From contig JAGNEZ010000017.1 of the NCBI GenBank assembly GCA_018003015.1, positions 47,411-111,410 on the forward strand: a stretch of 64,000 nt of DNA, in the 5' to 3' direction. The translations under genes were made by a program, and so were the position numbers. The notes beneath the pieces are model-generated. The model saw nothing but the letters and a program-made list of their open reading frames with translations. It searched no databases and had not been told where the DNA came from. Each line of letters opens with the position of its first letter. Positions within the stretch are counted from its first letter, which is position 1. Positions 34,980-43,372 of this stretch are shown here, one piece after another. Source of the stretch: Phycisphaerae bacterium. Lineage in GTDB: Bacteria; Planctomycetota; Phycisphaerae; UBA1845; PWPN01.

Positions 34980-36187
34980 GTGGTCACCAGTTTGCCTTCC
35001 GCTTCTTTCATGGCCTCGGTCAGAACCTCGAACGCCTCGTCGATCTCCGCGGTCGTGATGGTCAGGGCGGGCAGCAGCCGCAGCACGGTGTCCTGGGTGC
35101 AGTTGATGCGCAGGCCGCGCTGCATGGCCGCGTTGACGATAGGCTTGCCCGGCACGGACAGCTCGATGGCGATCATCAAGCCGCGCCCGCGGACCGCCTC
35201 GACGATTCCGAACTGCCGCTGGAGTTCGCCGGTTTTCTCGAGGATATAGGCGCTCTTACGCTTGGCCGCCTCGAGCAGGCTCTCTTGCTCGACGGCCTCG
35301 AACATGGCGATTGCGGCGGCAACGACCAGGGGGTTGGCTCCGTAGGTCGAGGCGTGGGCGCCGGGTTTGAGCGAGGCGGCGACCTCGGGCTGGGCGACCA
35401 TGGCTCCGATCGGGGCTCCGCCGCCCAGGGCCTTGGCCAGGGTCATGATGTCCGGCTCGATCGGATAATGTTGATAGCCGAACCACGTTCCCGTCCGCCC
35501 GCAGCCGGTCTGGACCTCGTCCAGAATGAGCAGGAGGTGGTTTTCGTCGCACATCTCGCGCAGGGCGGGCAAGTATCCCTCGTCGGGGATGCGTACGCCG
35601 CCCTCGCCCTGGATAGGCTCGAGCATGATGGCGGCGGTTTCGTCGCCGATCGCCTTTTCGACCGCGTCGAGGTCGTTGAACGGGACGTAGACGAACCCGG
35701 GGACGAGCGGCTCGTGCCCCGCGTGGGTCTTGGATTGGGCGGTGGCGGACATGGCCCCGTAGGTGCGGCCATGGAAGCTCCGCTCCATGGTAATGATCTT
35801 GTAGCGCCCGCGGCCGGCGTGGCGCCGGGCGAGTTTGATGGCGGCCTCGTTGGCCTCCGCTCCGCTGTTGCAGAAGAAGCTCTGCCCGCCGAAGCCGTGG
35901 CGGTGGATGAGTTCACCCAGCCGGGCGCCTTCCTCGGTGTAGAACAGGTTGTCGATATGAATGAGCTTGCCGGCCTGTTGGCGGATGGCCTCGACCACGC
36001 GGGGATGGCAGTAGCCCAGCAGGCTGCAGCCCCAGCCGGGGAAAAGGTCAAGGTAGCACTTGCCGTCGGCGTCCCACATTCGCGAGCCCTCGGCCCGCAC
36101 GATGGCCACCTGGAAACGGGCGTAGTTGGGAATGACACATCGCCCGTAGAGGTCAAAGATCTCCTGACTCGTCATCTCCTGCTCCAT
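34976..36187 (-). CDS. argD: acetylornithine aminotransferase
   Basis: 403 residues, fold-type I class III PLP aminotransferase. FFCNSGAEANEAAIKLAR, ERSFHGRTYGAMSATAQ, LILDEVQTGCGRTGTWF and LAKALGGGAPIGA (PLP Lys) are all in place. It converts N-acetylglutamate semialdehyde to N-acetylornithine in arginine synthesis; the adjacent, overlapping argF supports this over other class III aminotransferases. ATG 36187 and ATG 36175 are alternatives; the former has no clear ribosome site. The pair argD-argF forms a small arginine operon that probably extends into rph. Confidence 0.92.
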   Translation of the reverse strand: MEQEMTSQEIFDLYGRCVIPNYARFQVAIVRAEGSRMWDADGKCYLDLFPGWGCSLLGYCHPRVVEAIRQQAGKLIHIDNLFYTEEGARLGELIHRHGFGGQSFFCNSGAEANEAAIKLARRHAGRGRYKIITMERSFHGRTYGAMSATAQSKTHAGHEPLVPGFVYVPFNDLDAVEKAIGDETAAIMLEPIQGEGGVRIPDEGYLPALREMCDENHLLLILDEVQTGCGRTGTWFGYQHYPIEPDIMTLAKALGGGAPIGAMVAQPEVAASLKPGAHASTYGANPLVVAAAIAMFEAVEQESLLEAAKRKSAYILEKTGELQRQFGIVEAVRGRGLMIAIELSVPGKPIVNAAMQRGLRINCTQDTVLRLLPALTITTAEIDEAFEVLTEAMKEAEGKLVTT

Positions 36188-36386
36188 GGCCCGTTTCTCC
36201 GGCCTGCGACCCGGCGCACCCGGCGAAACGGGAAACCCTGTATTGTACCCGACGGAACGGGCAGAGCAATCTCGTGAAAAGCTCGGGCGCAGGGCGGCGA
36301 GAGCTCCGCGATCGGCGTGCCATCGCCGGCGAAGGTCGTGATCGGCCGTTGTTCGGGTCGGAGGGCCCGGCGGTTGAACCCGCCGG

Positions 36387-37172
36387 TTACTTGTCGGACT
36401 TCTTGAGCCCGAGCGGCCTGATCATCAGGTGGCGGTACTCGATGGGCTTATGGTCGCCCTGAAGGATAATCGGCCCCGGGCCGCTCTCCTTGACGTCTTT
36501 CATCTCGTCATAGCGGTGGGTCGGCTTGGCCAGGACAAAATCCCTCTGGACCTGCTCGCTGTTGACGAACACGGTGGCCTTGTCGCCGACGACCTTGATG
36601 TACATGCTCTGCCACTCGTCGGCCGGGCGGCTGGCGTTCTTCGCCGGCCGTTTCTGCCCGTAGAAGGCGCCGGTGCCCCAGTCGATCGCGGGGTCGTCCA
36701 GGTTCATGCCGTAGTCGCCGCGGACCTGGACTTCGAACAGGCCGCGCACGAAGACGCCGCTGTTGCCGTTCTTGGGCACCTTGAACTCGCAGTAGAACTC
36801 GAAGTCGGTGAACTCCTTGGTGGAGCGAATGTTGCACCCGTGTTCGGGTTCCTTGAAGGAGGTGGCCAGAACGCCGTCCACCGCCTTCCAGGTCAGCTTC
36901 TGATTCTTGGCCAGCGGTTTCCAGCCCTCGAGGTCCTTGCCGTTGAACAGTGGCTGCCAGCCCTTGCCGACATCCGGGGCGTGCTTCTTGTCGATGTACA
37001 CGACCGGGACGACCGTGTCCTTTGCGAAGGCCTCCTTGTTCGGATTGGAGGCTGCGGCAGCCGGGACCTTGGGCCTGGCGTTCTTCTTCTCCTTCTCCGC
37101 GGCATGCGTGCCGCCTGCGCCGATGGCCATGCCCGCCATGATCACCGCCATAAGCCTTGCCATTTGCCTCAT
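36387..37172 (-). CDS. DUF1080 protein (3-keto-disaccharide hydrolase-like), exported
   Basis: 261 residues from ATG 37172, preceded by GGAGG about ten bases upstream. A signal peptide (AVIMAGMAIGAGGTHA) leads into a Lys-rich linker and a concanavalin-like beta-sandwich: WQPLFNGKDLEGWKPL, FTDFEFYCEFKVPKNGNSG, LFEVQVRGDYG, EWQSMYIKVVGDKATVFVN and PIILQGDHKPIEYRHLMIR are hallmark DUF1080 segments. Members act on 3-keto sugars or simply bind glycans. No 3-dehydrogenase or isomerase partner lies beside it here, although a Gfo/Idh/MocA gene (54314) and an isomerase-like gene (6806) occur elsewhere in the window. Confidence 0.88.
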   Translation of the reverse strand: MRQMARLMAVIMAGMAIGAGGTHAAEKEKKNARPKVPAAAASNPNKEAFAKDTVVPVVYIDKKHAPDVGKGWQPLFNGKDLEGWKPLAKNQKLTWKAVDGVLATSFKEPEHGCNIRSTKEFTDFEFYCEFKVPKNGNSGVFVRGLFEVQVRGDYGMNLDDPAIDWGTGAFYGQKRPAKNASRPADEWQSMYIKVVGDKATVFVNSEQVQRDFVLAKPTHRYDEMKDVKESGPGPIILQGDHKPIEYRHLMIRPLGLKKSDK

Positions 37173-37882
37173 CGTGCAGATGCCTCCATCCGTCAAGCCG
37201 TGCTCATCCAGGTCCGCTGGGCGGGCACCTCGACGGTTCCTTGTGCCGTGCGACCTGACCAGACCATGACAACCCCGTCACCCACGCATCAAGGCCGGTG
37301 AGTGAATCTCCCTATGTTCTCCGCAGCCCCCCGGCGCGCCGGAGGCGGCGATTGCCATCACCCTCTCTGATCCGTGCCTCGCGCGACCCGGCGGAAAGCA
37401 CGGGTCCGTGGCTCGAACGCACCGGTCGGGCAAGATGCCTGTGCCGACTCGCATTTGTACCCTCGACTCCTCGTCAAGACAAGAGACGCGAGGATGTCGG
37501 CGACTGGTTGTTGGAGATGGTGGGCCCGGTCGCGAGAGGGCTATGAAGCCGGGAAGTCCCTCGGGATGAACGGCCGTCCGTTGCCCCCGCCACGATGAGC
37601 GCGCCAGGCCTGTGAACCCTTGGGACATGGGCATCGCATGCGTCCTGCCAAGCGCTTCGCCGGCCGGGCAGTCGGTCCGGTTGCCGGCGGGCAAGCGGCT
37701 GGTGCCCTGCACCGGCACGGAGCGCGTCGCATCTCCGGTCATCCCGGCCGTGGTGGGGAGCGCCCGGCGGAGTCCTAGTGCCAGTCGCTGCTCCTTGGGT
37801 TAGAATAGGTGGGCTTGGAGGATCGCGGTTCGTGAGGTCGCATCTCCAAGTAACCTGCGACATACGGTTGTGGAGGTCCACG
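37173..37882. other. 710-base divergent intergenic region
   Basis: It separates the divergent DUF1080 and 1109-residue genes. A minus-strand frame of 154 codons (37278-37742) has no recognisable protein features and is not called. TAGAAT at 37801-37806 could be a -10 for the rightward gene, but the -35 is poor. I see no RNA gene, although the length leaves room for one. Confidence 0.35.
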
Positions 37883-40800
37883 ATGCACACTCGCCATCAC
37901 CCGTTTCGCCCGAGGCTGCGATGTCGTCTTGCTCTGATGGTGAGCCTGGCGGTCATCACGACCGTGCCGGTGGTTGCCCAATACGGCGGCATCCGCGGGG
38001 GTGTCCAGCGGAACCTGGACCGCGGTCGGGGGACGGCTTCACCGTCGGCCAGGCCGGGGGATACGACCAGGAAGGGATCCGAGACTACGCTGACCAGCGA
38101 GGAGCAGAGGAAGATCGTCGCGGAGCAGGACCCCGACAAGCTGGTGGCCATGGCCCAGGAGTTGCTCACGGCAAACAAGGAAAGTGGTGCCCGGTTGTGC
38201 CTGGACCGGGCCGTCAAGGCCAAGCCGGCCCTGCTGACTTTGGAGAAAGCGCCTGGGGCGCAGGCCTCCAAGGAGTGGGCCAGCTTCTGGTATGTCTACA
38301 AGGCCAAGCAGCAGGAGAAACAGCTCGATGCCAAGGACGCCGCTGGCCGAGTCAAGATCGCCGAATGGCTTCACAAGGTAGGCGAGGACGGCGCCGCCCG
38401 CGACCTACTCAAGAGCGCTCTGAAGATCAGCAAAGATGATCCGGAAGCCCTCAAGCGCCTGGAGGAATGGAACCTGAGCACCGAATCGGGTTTCCACATC
38501 GATCTGGCCTTCGGGCTGAGCCAGTCGCTGCTGCCGGAATCGATCAGCGACGAGGGTCAGGAACTCGAGCCGCGGCGGGATCAGCGTTTCATGCTTGTGC
38601 CCGTCGCCTATGATCCCGGCGACGCGAAGCTGCAGATCATGCCCAGCGCCTTAAAGGCCAAGTCGGATAGCGACAAGCCCTGTCGCGTCGTGGGCATCAT
38701 GCTGCTGCTGGCTTCGGGCTCGATCCCGGCCATGGCGTCCGGGTCGTCGAGTCGGGTCTCCGGCCTGCAGCTGCAGCAACCCAATGACCCGATTCTCGAA
38801 CAGATCGAGGCCCAGCGGGCCAAGGACGGCTCGATGGACCTGACGCTCTACAACCGGGTTCATCCCCGGCCCAAGCGGGAGCCGGGTGCCCCGGCCGGCA
38901 GAACGCCGCGGGAGCCGACCCCTCGTCCGGCTCCCGGGGAAGGGAAACAGACCGTGCCAGGCAGTGGCTACGCGGTCTTTCTGATCGAGGTTCCCGAGAG
39001 TGCCCAATCCGTGCAGGTCATCTGCCGGAACGACCCGCCCGCGACGCTGGGCTTCGAGTTTCTGGAGCAGCTCAGCAAGGTGAACGGGGAGCTGCAGCCT
39101 TCCGAGCGCACCAAGCTGATCGATGCCCTGATCGTTCATGCTTCCTCCCAGACTCCTTGCCTGGCCTCGGCGGCCATCGCCGGTCTGGCATCCATCCGCG
39201 AGAAGGCGGCGGCCGCCCCTGATTCGGGTTTGGCCAGAAGTGGAGGGGACCGTCGCTCCCCGACCACGCAGAAGCTGGAAAAGGCCATGTTGACCGGACT
39301 GGAGAGCGCCAGCCCGCAGGTTCGTCGTGAGACTTTCTCCGCTTTCGTGTATTCGCCGGCACCCCTGGCCCTGGCGACGCTGTCCACACTCTGGGGTGAG
39401 AAGAAGACTGCTCCGGCGATGTACCTGCTCGATCAGGTTGAGAGCATTCTGCAGGCCGTGCCGGCGACGGAGGACAGGACGCCGGTCGCGCCCGTGGCCA
39501 CGGCGAGTGACGATCGCACCCAGCGCCTGATGGCCATGGTTGCGGAGTTACCCCCGTCTCCGGCGCCCCAGAACGTCTTCTCGATTCTGGCCGCCTGCCT
39601 GGGCAGCGGGATACCTGCAATCTACCAGCGGTCGCTGGACCTGATCGTTGCCTATCCTTCGCAGCAGAGTCTAGTCACCGTGGCGGACATGCCGAGAACG
39701 GCGTCAGACGTGAGAGCCGCGCTGATCGAACGGCTGACCAAGGTAACCGAAAACGCCACAAAGACGGCCGCGATGCGGATCCTGCTGAGCATGCCGGACG
39801 AGAGCACCACGGTCAAGCTACTTGAAGCCTGCGAAGGGACCAAGACCGCTCTGACCGGCGCGGATGATCCCATCCTGAGAGCCTTCAAGCGGGGCCAGCC
39901 GCCCCAGGTCCAGATCAAGCTCGTCGAGCTGCTGGGACGGTCCGACCTGAGCAGAGTGGCAGGCGAGACCGCCTTCGCCGACGTGCTGAAGATGCTGGCC
40001 AGCGATGCGACCAAGGATGCCGGCCTGCAAGCGGCGCTGCTCAAGCTGGCTCGAGGCCAATTCCAGGTGACCTATGAGGCTCCGATCCATCGGGGGCAGG
40101 GTCTTCCGGCCGCCGGTGGTGGTGTTCCGGGCAAGAGTTCGGCTCCCGAGTTGCTCCTGGCCACGCTCGCGACGGTGCCCAAGGGCGATCCGAAGGCGGC
40201 GCGCGAAGCGGCGGGTCTTCTGATCGAAGCGGGTCGCCTCGGGGTGCTGGAAGAGCAGCTCAAGCAGGCGACGAGCGTGGACCAGCGCGTTCAGGTGGTC
40301 CAGAATGTCGGCGTGAGCAAGGAGTTGGCCAAGCGGGAAGCGCTTCCGGTGTTCCTCGCCCGTCGTCTGGCCGATCCGGAGGAGAAAGTATCGGTGATGG
40401 CCCTCAATGCCCTCGCAGAGATCTACAAGAACGCCGACGCCAACCAGCGCTGGCGGCTGGATCTGGCGGTCAAGTCCGGCGTGGACGCCAAGGAGATTCT
40501 TCGGTTGGTGCAATCCAAGGATACCAAGGTCGCCCGGGCGGCCATGAGTCTCATTCGCCAGCTTGGCAAGATGAGCGCGGCCGAGTCCGACCAGATTCAG
40601 TCGAGCGAACCGGGCACCCGCGATCAGAAGTACGCGGCCTTCAACGATCAGCGCGGGGCCAAGCCGTCCGGCACCTACCAGTGCGTGGTCTATCTGGATG
40701 TGAAATCGGCGGCCACGGCCAACCCGCAAGACGGCAATGCGGGCGGCATGGAGGCAGACCTGGCCGAAGGGGTTGTGCCTCTGACCGAGGGTACCAGTCT

Positions 40801-41212
40801 GCCCTGTCCCGATCTGCGGTTGACCCTGCAGCCGGAGGGTGCCCAGGGCTTCCGGGTCATCTTTGACGGGCGTGATCTGACCCTTGTCGGGGGCGAGGGT
40901 GACGCCGGCGGGCCCAGCCGGTCAGCAGCGCCTTCTTCGACCGGACCGGTGACGCTTCGAATCGACGCCGCCCCCATTCTGCTCGAGGCCTTGAAGAAGG
41001 CTCAGGATCAGAAGTCATCCTTCGCGGCCCAGGTCAACCAAGTTGTCCTGAACGATCGCGTGCCCTGTGAGCTGAGGCATGAGCAGTTAGGTACGTGGGG
41101 CGGAGAGCTCCAGTTGCAGGGGGCTGGTGCCCAGAGGGGCATGGACCTGGAAACGCCGCTCCAGATCACCGGCGGGAAGATCTACCTGGAGCTGGTGGAG
41201 GCGGGGAAGTGA
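37883..41212 (+). CDS. large exported protein with HEAT-like repeat region (unknown function)
   Basis: 1109 residues from ATG 37883, with GGAGG about seven bases upstream. Signal peptide: LALMVSLAVITTVPVVAQYG. Residues about 60-210 include short TPR-like helices (GARLCLDRAVKAKP, GAARDLLKSALKIS). A Pro-rich linker (about 365-395: EPGAPAGRTPREPTPRPAPG) is followed by a long helical stretch (about 430-890) with the spacing of HEAT-like repeats, and a beta-rich C-terminal domain (about 905-1109). No catalytic motif is visible and I do not recognise a family. The manC gene starts three bases after its stop, so they are co-transcribed. Confidence 0.7.
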   Translation: MHTRHHPFRPRLRCRLALMVSLAVITTVPVVAQYGGIRGGVQRNLDRGRGTASPSARPGDTTRKGSETTLTSEEQRKIVAEQDPDKLVAMAQELLTANKESGARLCLDRAVKAKPALLTLEKAPGAQASKEWASFWYVYKAKQQEKQLDAKDAAGRVKIAEWLHKVGEDGAARDLLKSALKISKDDPEALKRLEEWNLSTESGFHIDLAFGLSQSLLPESISDEGQELEPRRDQRFMLVPVAYDPGDAKLQIMPSALKAKSDSDKPCRVVGIMLLLASGSIPAMASGSSSRVSGLQLQQPNDPILEQIEAQRAKDGSMDLTLYNRVHPRPKREPGAPAGRTPREPTPRPAPGEGKQTVPGSGYAVFLIEVPESAQSVQVICRNDPPATLGFEFLEQLSKVNGELQPSERTKLIDALIVHASSQTPCLASAAIAGLASIREKAAAAPDSGLARSGGDRRSPTTQKLEKAMLTGLESASPQVRRETFSAFVYSPAPLALATLSTLWGEKKTAPAMYLLDQVESILQAVPATEDRTPVAPVATASDDRTQRLMAMVAELPPSPAPQNVFSILAACLGSGIPAIYQRSLDLIVAYPSQQSLVTVADMPRTASDVRAALIERLTKVTENATKTAAMRILLSMPDESTTVKLLEACEGTKTALTGADDPILRAFKRGQPPQVQIKLVELLGRSDLSRVAGETAFADVLKMLASDATKDAGLQAALLKLARGQFQVTYEAPIHRGQGLPAAGGGVPGKSSAPELLLATLATVPKGDPKAAREAAGLLIEAGRLGVLEEQLKQATSVDQRVQVVQNVGVSKELAKREALPVFLARRLADPEEKVSVMALNALAEIYKNADANQRWRLDLAVKSGVDAKEILRLVQSKDTKVARAAMSLIRQLGKMSAAESDQIQSSEPGTRDQKYAAFNDQRGAKPSGTYQCVVYLDVKSAATANPQDGNAGGMEADLAEGVVPLTEGTSLPCPDLRLTLQPEGAQGFRVIFDGRDLTLVGGEGDAGGPSRSAAPSSTGPVTLRIDAAPILLEALKKAQDQKSSFAAQVNQVVLNDRVPCELRHEQLGTWGGELQLQGAGAQRGMDLETPLQITGGKIYLELVEAGK

Positions 41213-41215
41213 CCC

Positions 41216-42301
41216 ATGTGGCACGCGGTGATCATGGCGGGAGGTTCGGGCACGCGGTTGTGGCCGCTGAGCCGCCCGGCGCGGCCCAAGCAGTTGCTCC
41301 GGTTGTTCAAGGGAGAATCGCTGCTTCGCCGCTCGTTCGATCGGCTGGCGGGCCTGTTGCCACCCGAGCGGATCCACGTCATCGCGAACGGCGACTACGC
41401 TGCGGTGATGCGAGCCGAGCTACCGGAGCTGCCTGCGGAGAACTTCATGGCCGAGCCGTGTGCCCGGGACACGGCCAACGCGGTCGGTCTGGCCGCTCAT
41501 CTGTTGGCCGCCAAGGACCCGGCCGGCACGATGGGCATCTTCACTGCGGATCACATCATCGAGCCGGTGGACCTGTTTCGCGAAACCGTTCGGCGCGGGT
41601 TTGAAACCGCCGATCACCATCCCGACGCCTTGGTCACGTTCGGCGTTGTGCCGCGCTCGGCTCATACCGGGTACGGTTACGTGCGCCGGGGGCGCAGGAT
41701 CGCCGCGGGGGTTCACGAGGTTCTGCAGTTCAAGGAGAAGCCCGACCGGGCGACGGCCGAGGCCTACCTGGCGAGCGGCGAGTACTACTGGAACAGCGGC
41801 ATGTTCGCCTGGCGAATCGCGACGGTGATCGAGCAGATCCGCAGATGGCAGCCGGCGACCCACGAGGGTTTGCGCGATGTGGTTGCCCAGTTTCACGAGC
41901 CGGGCATGTCTGCCGCGATCCGCGAGCGGTTTGGCGCCCTGCCCCGGATCTCCGTGGATTACGCGATCCTGGAGAAGGCCGAGGTCGTGCTGACCGTGGA
42001 GATGAACTGCCGCTGGCTGGATGTCGGCTCGTGGACCGCCTTGGCTGAGGTGTTCGAGCCGGATGCGACCGGCAATACGGTTGCTGCCCCGAATGTGCGT
42101 ACCCTTGATGCTCGAGACAGCATTTTCGTCAGCGAGGGCGGCCATCTCATCGCGGCCATCGGCGTGCGGGACCTGATGGTCATTCACGCCGATGATGCAA
42201 CCCTGATTTGCCGCCGCGAGGACGCCCAGCGGATTAAGGAGATGGTGGAGATGCTCTCCGGGGCGACCGGGGGGGTGCCGGGGCCCGTGATCCAGGGGTG
42301 A
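41216..42301 (+). CDS. manC: mannose-1-phosphate guanylyltransferase
   Basis: 361 residues, nucleotidyltransferase fold. The N-terminal motif GGSGTRLWPLSRPARPKQ is the pyrophosphorylase signature; ENFMAEPCARDTANAVGLAA, FTADHIIEP, FKEKPDRATAEAYL (FVEKP-like), YYWNSGMFAWR, ISVDYAILEKAE and CRWLDVGSW follow in the ManC order. It makes GDP-mannose from mannose-1-phosphate and GTP, feeding glycan synthesis. It lacks the phosphomannose isomerase domain of bifunctional ManC/AlgA. It starts three bases after the large exported protein gene. No other GDP-sugar gene is nearby. Confidence 0.93.
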   Translation: MWHAVIMAGGSGTRLWPLSRPARPKQLLRLFKGESLLRRSFDRLAGLLPPERIHVIANGDYAAVMRAELPELPAENFMAEPCARDTANAVGLAAHLLAAKDPAGTMGIFTADHIIEPVDLFRETVRRGFETADHHPDALVTFGVVPRSAHTGYGYVRRGRRIAAGVHEVLQFKEKPDRATAEAYLASGEYYWNSGMFAWRIATVIEQIRRWQPATHEGLRDVVAQFHEPGMSAAIRERFGALPRISVDYAILEKAEVVLTVEMNCRWLDVGSWTALAEVFEPDATGNTVAAPNVRTLDARDSIFVSEGGHLIAAIGVRDLMVIHADDATLICRREDAQRIKEMVEMLSGATGGVPGPVIQG

Positions 42302-42343
42302 GGCGGTTTTCGCTCCCGCAGGTCGTGGCCGGGGAGAATCGCG

Positions 42344-43372
42344 ATGATGGTTCTTCTATCCCAATGGGCTGTGGTTTTCGTCCTGGCTGCGGCCGCGGCC
42401 CCCGCGACCGAGTGGGTGCGTGGCGGACTGGACGGGCGCCAGGGTTCCTGGGGCGTCCGTGGTGGTTTGCAGTTCGCGATTCCCCCGGGCTCCAAGGGTC
42501 CGCGCGGGCTGGTGCGCGTCCTGTCGCCGACCCTGCCAGGGGGGGAATACGATCTTGTCAACTTTATTGCCGTCGAGCCGATCGTGAAGGGACAGCGGGG
42601 CTTCAGTGAGTTGGAGCACAGCCGGCTGGATCGTCTGGTGGGCAAGCGTTTTTGGGTTGAGCCGGACGGGATGGCCGGCGAGATCACGCCGATCGATGGA
42701 GGCGTGGAGCGTCTCAAGGTGGTTGTTCGCGTAGAGCGGTTCGACAACGGGGCTTCGGTGCGGCTCGTCATCGAGCAGCGCAGCGATCGGCCGGATGAAA
42801 TTGCCCTGATGCTTCAGCCCGAGCCGGACAGTGCCGCGATCGAGTACGGCATCCTGACCGCCACCATGGGCAACAAGGCGAGGACGCGGCTGCTGTGGCT
42901 CAAGGACGAGATCGTCAGCAGCCAGACCCTCTATCCGGACTATAAGGGGTTGCACTTCGCTCCTCACTCGATCTATCCGCTCCGCAGTCTCGCAAGTGGC
43001 GAGGGTGGTGATCTGCTGGTGGCCGTCACCACGGACGAGCAGCGTCCCGCCGACACCCGTCCGTTCCCGGGGAGCGACCGGTGGTACTACGGCGGTGCTC
43101 CGGTCACGCAATACTGGAGAATGCCCAGGGGCACGTGGCGAGAGGATGTGCACGCAGCGCTCAATGCCCGGTACACCTACTGGATGTCCTGGCGGCCGAT
43201 CCCCGGCGGCATTGCCTTTGAGAACTTCGAGCTGCGCGAGCGTTTTCGCCGGGAACAGCGGTTTATCTTTGGAGTCACGCGGAAGACGCCCGCTGAGCTG
43301 GGCGTTCATCCGAGCGCGACCATGCCCTCGAGCGAAAGCGCCCCAGCTGGAAGGGGGGCATTATCCGGGTGA
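42344..43372 (+). CDS. secreted protein of unknown function
   Basis: 342 residues, with an N-terminal signal peptide (WAVVFVLAAAAAPATEW). The mature part is beta-rich with scattered aromatic pairs (GSDRWYYGGAPVTQYWRM, TYWMSWRPIPGGIAFENFEL) suggestive of a carbohydrate-binding or glycosidase-like beta-sandwich; I do not recognise the family. It lies 42 bases downstream of manC on the same strand, and its last 12 bases overlap the end of the convergent P-type ATPase gene. Confidence 0.65.
   Translation: MMVLLSQWAVVFVLAAAAAPATEWVRGGLDGRQGSWGVRGGLQFAIPPGSKGPRGLVRVLSPTLPGGEYDLVNFIAVEPIVKGQRGFSELEHSRLDRLVGKRFWVEPDGMAGEITPIDGGVERLKVVVRVERFDNGASVRLVIEQRSDRPDEIALMLQPEPDSAAIEYGILTATMGNKARTRLLWLKDEIVSSQTLYPDYKGLHFAPHSIYPLRSLASGEGGDLLVAVTTDEQRPADTRPFPGSDRWYYGGAPVTQYWRMPRGTWREDVHAALNARYTYWMSWRPIPGGIAFENFELRERFRREQRFIFGVTRKTPAELGVHPSATMPSSESAPAGRGALSG

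Noticed and set aside
37400..37440. tRNA-like T-loop (GGCTCGAACGC)
   Set aside because: No acceptor, D or anticodon stems can be folded around it.
37278..37742. Minus-strand frame of 154 codons in the intergenic region
   Set aside because: Composition is Arg/Pro/Ser-rich, with no ribosome site, signal or family resemblance.
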